Shown: piece by piece, positions 11,300 through 21,258 of the stretch | How positions within the stretch are numbered: the stretch's first letter is position 1 | How the letters are laid out: each line of letters begins with the position of its first letter | From: Artemisia argyi | Taxonomy: Eukaryota > Streptophyta > Magnoliopsida > Asterales > Asteraceae | Assembly (NCBI GenBank): GCA_030686995.1 | Contig: CM060709.1 | Span: 301,397,357 to 301,461,356, forward strand | Reading direction: 5' to 3' | Length of the DNA: 64,000 bases | Notes under the pieces: model-generated | What the model was told of the DNA's origin: nothing | Database searches by the model: none | Seen by the model: the letters and a program-made list of their open reading frames with translations, nothing else | Made by a program: the position numbers and the translations under genes

Positions 11300-13022
11300 C
11301 ATGACCAAGTAATGGACTAAGTAACTACATCCGAATGGAACATTTTTCCGTAATGTGAAAATTTGTATTCTCGTGACTTTGACTTATAATCTCGAATAAC
11401 ATATCCTAATCAACTAATTATGCCATCTCTTAAGTATTTTGGTGAACAGATCGAGAAAGTAAAACAAACCTAGCACTTAAAACCATGATCAAATCAAAGG
11501 ATATTATTAATTTCAGCCGACTGCATGTTTCTGCTAAAACCTTTGAATATTTAATTGTTGATCTTGGGTTAGAATCTTAACCATGTTCACATATACTCAG
11601 TATCCAATGTAATCAGTGGACTGGTAGTCTGGTATGCTATTTAAATACTCTCCTAATTGGAATAACCACAATTTAGTACTTTGGATCAAATGTTTTAAAA
11701 GTTGTAGTACTATAATATATGCTGTTTGACTTGACATCATTACTAGATTGGTGGGATCACTCTTACCAACTGTCATAAATCTGCTGCAACCTAATTATAA
11801 AGATGAAAAAGGTATGTTAACATAAGACTCACGACACAAAACTCATCATTAACACCTTCATTACCATTTAACTATATCTCACTTGAACACACAAATGCTC
11901 CACAACACACTCTAACACACACATTTATATTTTCATTTTCATTTGGTGGTCTGAACGACTGAACCTACTCAAAATGGCTCAACCATGCGTGATCCGGTCG
12001 GTGTATAGTGGTGTACACGCGTGGTCTTAGTCACTCTAGTTTATTACTAACTTTTTAACATTCCTTCTACTTGCTGTAATGGGTCTGCATATTTGTGTAA
12101 TCCTTAGCCTATTTAATTAGTGGTCCCAAAATTATACTTTGGATATTTAGATGAAAGTGCTTAAGAGGTGCTCTTTTAGTGGTTAAAAAACTATTACTAC
12201 TGAAAATACTTTATAAATGATTTTTAATAGCACTTGTACTTAAAAAATATCAGTGCCGAGTTATTTTTGAACGATCAGATCCATATCAACGGTTGAATGA
12301 GGATTAATTATTCACGATCCATATTTTAACTTAATTTGAAAAGATAAGCTCTGTTCGAGATAAAACAATAAACTATCTAAAGTTAAAACAAGCCTAAAAT
12401 AGTTTATACTAGTGTCATTCAACCGTGTCATCACATGGAACGATTATAATTTATAAACCTTTTAAATTGACTCCGTAAACTGTAATAGTTAGAGTTTTTG
12501 AAATTTTAGCATCCGATGTTGATCTATACTGATTAGATTTGGCATAGCGATGATTAGATTCACCATCGCCACCTCAGTTCAATATCGATCATTCTTCACT
12601 AAATCAACGACCAAACCAACCACACAAACATATTTCATTTAAAAACAAACATATCTCACAATATCGTTGATCACGCCTGATGGGAGGAGGTGTAGTGGTG
12701 CTTAACGCATGCGGGGCGGTTCACACATGAATCATGCCTTCATTGTGGGCAGTTGAAGATGGAAATTAACCACACTACTTCTCATTTTGTTCCTCTTAGA
12801 CCAAAAACAAATAGTAGCAATAATAACAAAAGTAAAACATGCTTTCAATTATACATCTTCGCTTGCTTGTCAATGAAGATCAAAATAATCAAGTAAACAA
12901 CAAAATCTTTCATCATGCTTACACTACAAACATAAAAGGTGAAACTAACTACATTTTAAAACCATGACCATTACATTCCAAATAGATCACATTTCTCAAA
13001 TAAACAAAATCATTATCATAAA
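11300..13022. other. Intergenic, no gene recognised
   Basis: AT-rich sequence with stop codons in all frames at short intervals. No TIR pair, LTR or RNA gene was recognised. The right end (12800-13020) is probably the 3' UTR and downstream flank of the small minus-strand gene that ends at 13023. Confidence 0.5.
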
Positions 13023-13355
13023 TCAAGCAACTAATCTTTTACAACGAAGGATTTCAGGTTTAGCAACAGCGAAACGAGCAGAAAAAGATCTAGACAAGTC
13101 CTCAGAATCATTCGACATTAACCCATGATCATCAAAGTTTTGCTCATACTCACACGCGTCGTAGCTAAATCTTTTTGAATCTTGATGAAATGTAGCATGT
13201 ATTTTCTTTTTGGCTAGTTTGTTTATTTTACGTAACAAAAGTTTCCAAATGACTTGTGGTTTAGAACTAGAACTAGTGAGTGTGAGTAGTGAGTCGTAGT
13301 TGGTGGATCTTCGGGTTCGAGACCAGCAGCAGCTCAGGTGGAATGTGGTATCCAT
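13023..13355 (-). CDS. Small plant-specific protein with C-terminal SRSFSARFAV motif
   Basis: A single-exon reading frame of 110 residues starting at the second available Met (ATG at 13353-13355, context ACCACCATGG). The upstream ATG at 13413-13415 lies only about 30 bp from the TATA box, at or before the expected transcript start. The protein is basic in the middle (WKLLLRKINKLAKKK), then has a conserved-looking block (SYDACEYEQNFDDHG) and DLSRSFSARFAVAKPEIL near the C terminus. From memory this combination (YDxxxYxQNFDxG, LSRSFSxRF) belongs to a family of short uncharacterised plant proteins. There is no signal peptide, no membrane segment and no known catalytic motif. No function is assigned. 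The frame is intact and bounded by a plausible promoter, so it is probably a real host gene. Confidence 0.7.
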   Translation of the reverse strand: MDTTFHLSCCWSRTRRSTNYDSLLTLTSSSSKPQVIWKLLLRKINKLAKKKIHATFHQDSKRFSYDACEYEQNFDDHGLMSNDSEDLSRSFSARFAVAKPEILRCKRLVA

Positions 13356-13442
13356 GGTGGTAGGTTGTGTGGATTTTAGGTTATAGAAACAAGAGTGTGT
13401 GAGTTTGTGCTTCATGTGGAAAATGAGAGTGGAGCATGTCGT

Positions 13443-13450
13443 GTTTTATA
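13443..13450 (-). promoter_or_regulatory. TATA box of the small gene at 13023-13355
   Basis: The minus strand reads TATAAAAC, about 90 bp upstream of the chosen start codon, predicting transcription from around 13415. This favours the downstream Met. Confidence 0.55.
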
Positions 13451-13563
13451 CGGAGTTAGTGAGGTTTTTGTCTGGTCAACTTTAGTATATTCATTTATTG
13501 GAGTGACATATTCTTTCATTTTTTTTTTTTTTTTTTTTTTGTACACGATGTATAAACATCATC

Positions 13564-13726
13564 TATGAAAGGCATGAGTTAACTACACCCTCCCTAAGTC
13601 ATACTCTCCTTATTTGACCAGCTGCCGTCGCTTGTACTGTTTGTATTAAAATTTGTACATTTTGACTAAAAGTAGGTGGACCCCTCTGGTAGGGAGGGTG
13701 CGGTCAACACATCCCCTATGAAATCA
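13564..13726. mobile_element. MITE with ~32-bp imperfect terminal inverted repeats
   Basis: The left end reads ATGAAAGGCATGAGTTAACT then ACACCCTCCCTA. The right end, reversed, reads a close variant ending GCACCCTCCCTA. The core is about 100 bp and non-coding. The start GGCATGAGTT is shared with the terminus of the MULE at 19373, so the two may be related. No clear target-site duplication. Confidence 0.55.
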
Positions 13727-13934
13727 TTTTATGTTAATTTCGTAATTTATGGTCACTTCAATGTCAAATCATTTTTTTTCATATCACTTTCCCATCACTT
13801 TTAACCTCATAATTTACATATAATTCACTTGGTGTTGTGACGTAGTGTTAATTTTATTAAGAATTAATTAAAAAAATATTTAAACAAAAATCAAGGTTAT
13901 TGTTAGCGATTTTTTTTTAAGATATAAGATGATT

Positions 13935-14580
13935 TGAGGATCAAACATTTTTTACATACCAAGAGACTAATCTTCACCCTCCATCTTTCCTCCATCTTTA
14001 TTTGATCTAATGGATGAGATTAATCCCAACAATTTAAAAAACACACTTTCATCATTTTTTTCAAATATTAATATCTTTCAAACCGTTAATCGTTAAGCGA
14101 AAAAATATATACCGTTACGACGAGCATTTAATTATCTTTCTATAGATAGGCTATTTGATATATTTTCGACAATTTTTTTTTTCGTTTTTTTAACCTTTTT
14201 TTTCGTGGCCGAAAAAAATCATATATGATATTACATATCATATATGATGATATGATATGTAATATCATATATGACATGATATGTAATATCATATATGATT
14301 TTTTCGGCCACGAAAAAAAATGTGAAAAAAACGTGAAAAAAACGAAAAAAAAAATTGTTGAAAATATATCAAATAGCATATATATAGAAAGATAATTAAA
14401 TGTTCGTTGCGATGGTGTAATTATTTTCGCTTAACGATTAACGGTTTAAGAGATATTTAAATTATAAAAAATGGGTGAAATATTAAAATGCTTTTAATCT
14501 CAACCATTGAATTCTTTTTAGATGGTGGTGAGAATGAGTAAGAAAAGTTTGGTATCTTATAATGTATGTTTGGTCAAAGT
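13935..14580. mobile_element. Large foldback element, nearly continuous inverted repeat
   Basis: Two arms of roughly 300 bp are inverted copies of one another. Inner arms include TTTTTCGTGGCCGAAAAAA on the left and its reverse on the right; further out are the CTTTCTATAGATAGG / ATATATAGAAAG pair and the CGTTAATCGTTAAGCG / CGCTTAACGATTAACG pair. The centre (14221-14300) is a cluster of short CATATATGATATTACATATC palindromes. Outer parts are more diverged. No protein is encoded; the apparent minus-strand frame here only reflects the low-complexity inverted repeat. Confidence 0.8.
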
Positions 14581-14599
14581 GAAAAGTGGAAAACTGATT

Positions 14600-17445
14600 T
14601 TTGGGTCAATGCCCATTTTGCCCTTGTCAATGAATGAAAAGTATTGATGGTGAGAGAAAATTAATACAGGCTGGAAAAAGCTAATACACGGCCAAATAAA
14701 ACATAACATTTGAACCTAAATATACATCTCTACTCTCACCCTCTCTCTCTGAGCCGAACCCTTTCTCTTAACCTATTGTCGCCACTTTAGCCGCCGCCAT
14801 TTGCTTGAATAGCCACCACTTAAAAGTGGACGAGGTTGTTTCGATTGGCTAGGTGGTTTCAGTTGGTGGCTTTGGTGATTATTAGAAAGAAATGGTGATG
14901 CTTTTGGTGGTTTTGTTCTAGATCCATCATTTGGGTGGTGCGATTTGGAGTATATTTTGATTATGTGTATGTTGATGGTGAGATCTTATGTGATTATTAT
15001 TGTGTATATTGTTTTTATAAAGTTCCAAATGGTTTTTTGTAGACCTGAGTTTCTTATTTGTTTTATAACAATTTTCTTAGCCTTGCCGTAATCTCTGGCT
15101 GTCGTTGATGCCACCACTGCCTCGCCGGAATACCCGTTGCAGTCATCGGAGATCTGGGTAGGTGTAATTCCTTTTTTATGCTAACGCTTTTAACTGTATA
15201 TTGAAAAAGGCCCTTAATTTGCATTTTAATTGGTGTATTGGTACTAATGTTGTTATATTATTCCATCAATCTTTGATTCAATAGGTTTGGAGAAATGCAC
15301 AATTAAGCTATTCAATTAGGGGGTGTTTGGTATCATTAAGTGATTATCTAATCATAATATTCGGTTGAATTCTTTTGTAAAAGTTAGAATAATAAAATAA
15401 TGTCAATGATTTATTACTTTTTAAGAAGATGAATTGCGTACAATCGAGTCTATACGTTTAGGATCATAAGCATCGAATGCTAATTTTATGTCTAATATAG
15501 GGAAAATTTTGTTTTGTGTCATGTGATACGAAAGTGAATATGCAATTACAACTCCTATATTGGTGCTACTCAGTTAAGAGTGTTTACAAAGTTTGTGCCT
15601 AGCTGCTCAAAGTTTCTCATAGTTTACTGCCTCTTTATACACCAGGTACGAGCTTAACCTTACCCGCAAGAAATGAAGCCGTGACACTCATACAGTGCAT
15701 GTGACAGTCAAAAAGTACGCTGGAGTTGACCACTAAACATGCACTTAGTAACATCCAACGTAAGTTACCATGTTTCAGGATCTTTTTCCTTAAACCGGAA
15801 AGTATTTGGTTTTTAGCAGATTCTCCCTTTCAGTTACTGAAATAAAAATACTTTGGTAACGCCTTATAGTCGAGAAATTTGGCCCCGATAACATGCGACT
15901 TGTTAAGTTTATGGAATTGTGAAGTCTCTCTGCATACATTAGTTAGCTTTTTTAAAATCTTTGTGAATTTTCGTACTGCCATACGTCAAGTATTTCGTCT
16001 TTTATTAGGAACTTGTAAGGTGGAAACGTAACATTTCTATATATTGATAGATGCTTTATTTTTTCTACTTGACATACTGACCATACTAATCTCTATTTTT
16101 CTCCTATTGTTTATATGCAGGGACGCCAAATTCCAATAGTACATCGAGTGATTAAGGTACATGTTTCCATAAGGATTTTACATGCAGGGACGCAAACTCC
16201 AATAGTACATCGAATCATCAAGGTAGCTGTTACCATAAAACTTCTATCTTTTCCCTTTTTTCACACATCATTTTGATGTATCGGGCCCGATTTTACCCCT
16301 TTTCATACATGTAGTGAAGTTATACGAACCTTGATTGGTATACAGGGTTTTAAAAGAGCTATAATAGAAGGAGATGTGCTAAGTGATATGTGATAATCAT
16401 ATGGACATAATATGCTACTGATTGAGATCATAGATTTTAGGTGAACAATTATGATAACAAACTAAGACCCATGACGTAGTTATTAGCGAAACGCAAAATT
16501 GTCCATTAATTAAATTAACTTTTATAGGGAGCAGCCGGTGGTATTGGTTAAGCACACAACTACAGGATTCAAAACCAAAAGCTAGATTGTATCAAGAAAC
16601 CAGTGGGATGATTAGGTAACAAAGAGCTTGCGTATGGGCATGTTTGGCGATTTGGATCTGTATTAATTTCGCATTGTCACATTGCTCTTCCCTTACAATC
16701 AACAATAGTAGATGGCTACAATATATTTTGTTTTGTTGAGTGTTGGTAGTGATCTCTAAGGCTACATCATTCAGTTACGCATTGATTATTATTATGGTAA
16801 TTACGTTGTGATAACATGTTTAGGTAAATAATTTCATGATTATTTAGGTTTACATGTCTAGGCCCTAGGATTGTAAATGAACCTCAGCACGCAACAAACA
16901 TAATTAGGGGACTGCGCTGTTGCACATGTTTGTTAATCTAAGTCTAAGAGAACATATATATGAATAAAGGCACGTTTACGATCATGTGTTTCTGGCAAGT
17001 GGCACATTACTTTTGTCGAGTGACGGGAATCTTTTTAAACATGGCAATTTGAGCAGTTGCAGATAACTTACTCAGCTGACAACTGAATTATCGATTTTAG
17101 ATGCTTTAGTGGTTCAGTTTGTGTTTTGTTGGTATGTTTGAGTTCTTCAAATTTGATGTATGTAGTTTATTTGGTTATTTAATCAGGAAATTCACATTAA
17201 GAGGGTGTGTGGGATTGTTTATATCCACTTATACTCTTAAGCAAGTTATCAGTTTTGAGTGCTTGGACAAATTGGCTAGGTGTGCTTAAGTTTTAAATAG
17301 GTAGGCACTTTTAAATAAGCAATCCCAAACACCCCGATATATGAATCAGTTAGAGAAGGATTGACAAAGATCTTGCGTTAATGGACTTTAGGATGAATCA
17401 AGGACTGTTTATGTATACTTATTTTATAAGAAGCTTTCCAGAAAG
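14600..17445. other. Possible non-coding or spliced 5' region, no long ORF
   Basis: A pyrimidine-rich start (CTCTCACCCTCTCTCTCTGA, near 14735) is followed by a slightly GC-richer stretch with GCCACCACTGCCTCGCCGG (about 15108-15128) ending at a good donor-like GTAGGTG near 15160. Further on come the duplicated splice-flanked segment (16121-16222) and then the TIM14-like ORF at 17446. This could be the multi-exon 5' region of one transcribed locus, or gene fragments carried by a mobile element. No translation of length was found. Confidence 0.35.
16121..16222 (+). repeat. Tandemly duplicated candidate mini-exon with splice sites
   Basis: GGACGCCAAATTCCAATAGT (from 16121) and GGACGCAAACTCCAATAGTA (from 16188) start two copies of a 35-36-bp segment. 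Each is preceded by ATGCAG and followed by AAGGTA, that is, AG before and GT after. The copies are 67 bp apart and the intervening stretch is duplicated in part. No frame was assigned. Confidence 0.5.
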
Positions 17446-17610
17446 ATGACAAGCCTTATATGTGTTACCTCATTTATTGTTTGGCTTGCTGTAGCCGCTG
17501 CAACCATGGCTGGTAAATATGGAATTCAAGCTTGGAATTATTTCACGACAAGACCATCAAGGCCTAGATCACGAAGGTTCTATGAAGGATGCACAGTTGC
17601 AAGTCCTTAG
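17446..17610 (+). pseudogene. TIM14-like (mitochondrial import DnaJ subunit) N-terminal fragment / microprotein
   Basis: A 54-codon frame from the ATG at 17446 to the TAG at 17608-17610. Residues about 15-45 read AVAAATMAGKYGIQAW then a RPSRPRSRRFYEG stretch. This closely resembles the N terminus of plant TIM14/PAM18 (AVAAAA..AG+YGIQAW...RP..R.R+FYEGG), which anchors the J protein in the inner mitochondrial membrane and exposes its J domain to the matrix. Here the sequence diverges right after FYEG and stops; no J domain with HPD follows in any frame that I can see. It may be a captured or decayed gene fragment, one exon of a gene with unusual splicing, or a real microprotein. The AG just before codon 17 could also be an acceptor, so the upstream residues are uncertain. 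Confidence 0.5.
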
Positions 17611-18385
17611 AACATCATATTTAAGATTTTGAAATTTTAAGAAGTGAGGCTTCTATTTGACATTAAGGGTATCATTTTTATAGTGGATACTAAACTGGAA
17701 TCGTCTTCATGGTTGTTTGTATAATAATAATGAACACAAAAGAATTTCATGATTGTTTACTTCTGTATCCTTGTAACTGTAACTGTTTTGTAGATAGTCG
17801 TAATTGTAGTCTTATTCTTCTAAAAGTTTATATTATATGATTTATCAAACCTCACTTTCTTTATATGTCCATTCTACAGAGTTCTCTTGTACCAGGTCGC
17901 TCTTTATGTGGAACTTTGTGCTGCTTTTGATCTATATGAGGTCTTGCAGAGTTGCAAACAAGGTTCAACTTATTCTCAATAATATTTGAAAGACATGTTG
18001 AACATGAACAAATTTAGCCGAAATATGATACAATGGTTCTAAATGCTCATGTTTTGAAGAACTATGGATAAATAAAAGAATATTTCAAGTTGCATTGTAA
18101 TAGATATTTTCTCGCTATTATTATTATTTTTTTATTTGCATATGTTTTCAGTCATGTATAGAATTCAATGGTATTTAACTGTATGACTTTGTAATTTATA
18201 CGTTATAAATTTGTATCTACATTTTAATGGCCGGGCAATTTAAATGAAGGAAAAGATTCATAAACGATTCATCTCTTTAAACACATGGCGGGAAATTGTG
18301 TTCATCTCTTCAATTTAAACTTCAAACTTAAAGAACACTAATGAATTGATTAATTTCATCTTGTTTACTTTCATTCACAATAGAC

Positions 18386-18670
18386 ATGGCAATGAAAAAT
18401 GAAAAGAATATTGACGATGATCGTGAGGTTCGTTTCACATTCGCATATCTTTACATTCGAGGTTGCTTGGTTCGATCATTTTCTTATTTACTATTTAGTC
18501 TTTTTTGTTTTTTTACAGTTTTATCCCCTTCTCCTAATCGTGCTCCACATCCTCCGTTTTACAATCCTAGCTTGATAAATTGGAATTGGGATGACATTAT
18601 TGTCTTCTCAAGTAATGACGATGATGATGAAGAAGAGGAAGAAATTTCAACGCCAACTGTTGCGACTTGA
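18386..18670 (+). CDS. Unrecognised small ORF with hydrophobic core and acidic tail
   Basis: 94 codons from an ATG. Charged N terminus, a hydrophobic stretch (about residues 30-48, SFSYLLFSLFCFFTVL) that could cross a membrane, a Pro/Asn-rich segment, and a strongly acidic tail (DDDDEEEEE). I do not recognise a family. A possible 91-nt intron (18428-18518) would shift the frame and lead to an early stop, so the unspliced frame is the only long one. It may be a chance ORF. Confidence 0.3.
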   Translation: MAMKNEKNIDDDREVRFTFAYLYIRGCLVRSFSYLLFSLFCFFTVLSPSPNRAPHPPFYNPSLINWNWDDIIVFSSNDDDDEEEEEISTPTVAT

Positions 18671-18870
18671 GTAATTGGTCGGAAAAGGGTTTTTTTTTTT
18701 TTTTTTTTTTTTTTTGTCAAGTCTCACTAAATATTTTTATATGTCGTTTGATACATGTCAAGAATTTTTGTTGAATTGTAATGTTTGCAGTAATATTTTG
18801 ATCTTTTCACGTTATATTTTGAACATTAAACAAAACACTCACCACAATATCACAAATCGTTAATTATCTG

Positions 18871-18909
18871 CCGCTAAAAATTCTGTTACTATGCACGGTA
18901 CTCGTCTAG
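18871..18909 (+). mobile_element. Candidate Helitron 3' terminus
   Basis: CCGCTAAAAATTCTGTTACT and the bases after it end in CTAG followed by a T, as Helitron ends do (CTRR, insertion between A and T). The end resembles the stretch at 55929-55963, which also finishes in CTAG. I could not find a matching 5' end, so the element's extent is open. Confidence 0.35.
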
Positions 18910-19372
18910 TTATATATCTCTCCTTTTTTTTTTAAATTACTAGTATTAAGAAAGAATTGAGGTTGACTAAGGTGAGAAGTTTGAACTGGACAAGTTAGTG
19001 GCTCGGCACGTGACATATTCGGTGGGCAAATCTTATCACATGACATATGACTCGATATCTCAATCTACTTCTTTCTAAAAGATGGTCAATAATTTTACTC
19101 AAGAAAAAATTCACTAATATTTAATTTAGTAAGGGAAGTGTCAGTCATGATTCGATGTTTTTCTTATAATTCACCACTAACCAATAATATCCTATCATCT
19201 TATTCCATGATTCAACCATGCCTCACCATATTTTTTTAGTTGCAACCATGATTCCATGACTCAACTAATTTTATTTTTTATTTTTAATATTCATAATTAT
19301 ATTAAACAATTTAATAAAAACATTATATTTCATTAATAATTCAAAGAAAATTACATAATACTTAAAAAAAAA
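18910..19372. other. Intergenic, no gene recognised
   Basis: AT-rich sequence between the Helitron-like end and the left terminus of the MULE. No coding frame or repeat was identified. Confidence 0.5.
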
Positions 19373-19423
19373 GGCATGAGTTATAAACACGGGGGCTACT
19401 TACTTTAGGTGTACTTTTAGGTA

Positions 19424-19468
<45 letters not shown>

Positions 19469-19669
19469 TTTGTATATTTGTGTTTTGTATAATTATTTAT
19501 TTTGTAAAATAGCACGTTAAATATTACCCCGTTAAATAACTGCAACAACAAATGTTATTATTGAATTAAACGATACGTTAAATATTACCACGTTAAATAA
19601 CTGCAACAACAACTGTTGTTATTAAATTAAACGACAACGTTATACATATTATTTTAAAGACAACAACAT

Positions 19670-20125
19670 CTACGACATATGAAGATTATTCATCTCATTT
19701 AAAAGATCATGGAGCCGGGCACTTGACTGACAAGCGTGATCCTCAGGATTCCTTGCCATTTCTAACTCCATTTCCAGCGCCTTTATTCTTGCCTTCAACA
19801 ACTTGTTCTCATTTTTTGTAGCAACGCAGTTTGACCAATGCGTTGAAGAAGAGGGTTGATTAAAGTGCTCTGCTTCAAATTCATCTTTCCACGCGAAGTA
19901 TCGACACCCATAGTCTTTTGTACCTGGCTGTTACATGTTAAGAAAATAATAAGAAATGTATTTTTAACAAACAAATTATTTACATAACTAAGCAAACGTA
20001 TGATTATTTACCACTGAAAGAGGGCATGCATAAAACAGTCGCCCACGACTACCATCTTGTCAGGATTTCCGTTCTACAATAAATCCTCTATTACATCGGC
20101 ACCAGAAAGGATTTCTTTGGCTCAT
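19670..20125 (-). pseudogene. GRF-type zinc finger and coiled-coil protein, second gene of the MULE
   Basis: Two exons: 20012-20125 (38 codons from ATG) and 19670-19927 (86 codons with stop), joined in phase 0 by a short intron (19928-20011) with GT/AG ends. Exon 1 has RNPFWCRCNRGFIVERKS and then GRLFYACP, the Cys-x-Cys ... FYxCP pattern of GRF fingers. Exon 2 starts PGTKDYGCRYFAWKDEFE, the second half of the finger, and ends in a predicted coiled coil (LLKARIKALEMELEMAR). GRF fingers bind single-stranded nucleic acid in known proteins; here the role is unknown. An in-frame TGA in exon 1 (between ERKS and QDG) makes this copy a pseudogene. It lies about 135 bp downstream of the transposase-OTU gene on the same strand. 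Confidence 0.7.
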
Positions 20126-20961
20126 CTGACCAAAGAATTTGCATAATAATTTACATTAGCAATCAATAATGTTATTACTAATTTAAACGATGTTGAATAA
20201 TCATTTACAACATTTTCAAACAATTTACATTTAAATAAATGAATAATCATTTACAACATTTACAAAATACATCGATGATTATATATTGCATCCCATTCGT
20301 TTGTAACTGGCTGTTTGAACCACCTCCATTGTGGGTGGTAATGTGGTAGATCTGAATCTCTGTCTATATTGAGACAAATGTAATGAGCACCACTGTTCTC
20401 CCCCACACGCGCAATCACAATGGGGTCAATTCCATGTGATAAGTTTGGAGCAGAAAATAGGGGTAAACATGTGAACCAACCATGACGGTCTATATATACA
20501 AGAGGTCGGCGAATAGCTGAAGTGATGACCAGACCGTTATGTGGCATCGTCATCCAGTAATCTTCAGGCGCTGGTCCATTAAACCAGTTTAATGTATCAC
20601 GAAGGTGGTAAAAGTCTTCTCCCCCCCACATACTCACGTAAGTTACACTCTGTCTTTGTAACTCTTCCATTAACATGTATCTAGCATCGGCCCACCTATT
20701 TTGGTCATGCACAATCCAATGGGCAATGCATCGAAACCCACAATTTCCGTCACCCTCCACATTATTTATACTTATTACCTGTGAACGGAAAAGCTCTGGA
20801 ACGCGATCAATAAAATCCTCGCTATCCTTATCTCCAACATAAAATATGTGTCTTATTTTTTCACCCGTGTACGAACTATGTCTTGCAGGCTCTTTGGCGC
20901 GTTTCGGGACTTTCGTGGATCTTGAATTTGTGCTTCTTCGGTGATTCATGGTTGGCACATC

Positions 20962-21058
20962 ATTCAAGTCATTCAAGTCCGGGACTTCATTCAAGTCCGG
21001 GACTTCATTCAAGTCCGGGACTTCATTCAAGTCCGAAACTTCATTCAAGTCCGGGACT
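20962..21058. repeat. 18-bp tandem repeat encoding (VPDLNE)n
   Basis: About five copies of TTCAAGTCCGGGACTTCA on the plus strand code for repeated V/S-PDLNE on the minus strand. They form a linker between the transposase and OTU parts. Copy number is likely variable. Confidence 0.85.
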
Positions 21059-21216
21059 TGTGTAGCCTTGCCCTTTTTTGAATAGCTGGTTCACGTGTGT
21101 CAGCAGATTCAGGTTGGAATATATCTCTTAACTTCGTTAACATATTCTTCTTGACAAACGATGTTGATTTGCTAAAAATGTTCTTGAATTGTCGCATGCC
21201 ATCGTTAAACGAAGTA

Positions 21217-21219
21217 TTG

Positions 21220-21257
<38 letters not shown>
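21217..21257. repeat. (ATC)n microsatellite encoding poly-Asp
   Basis: A run of CATCAT triplets inside exon C of the transposase-OTU gene gives about 13 Asp residues on the minus strand. Confidence 0.9.

Positions 21258-21258
<1 letters not shown>

Noticed and set aside
14140..14379. Minus-strand frame rich in Phe, Tyr and Lys
   Set aside because: Entirely within the foldback inverted repeat; composition reflects poly-T/A and ATATGATAT repeats.
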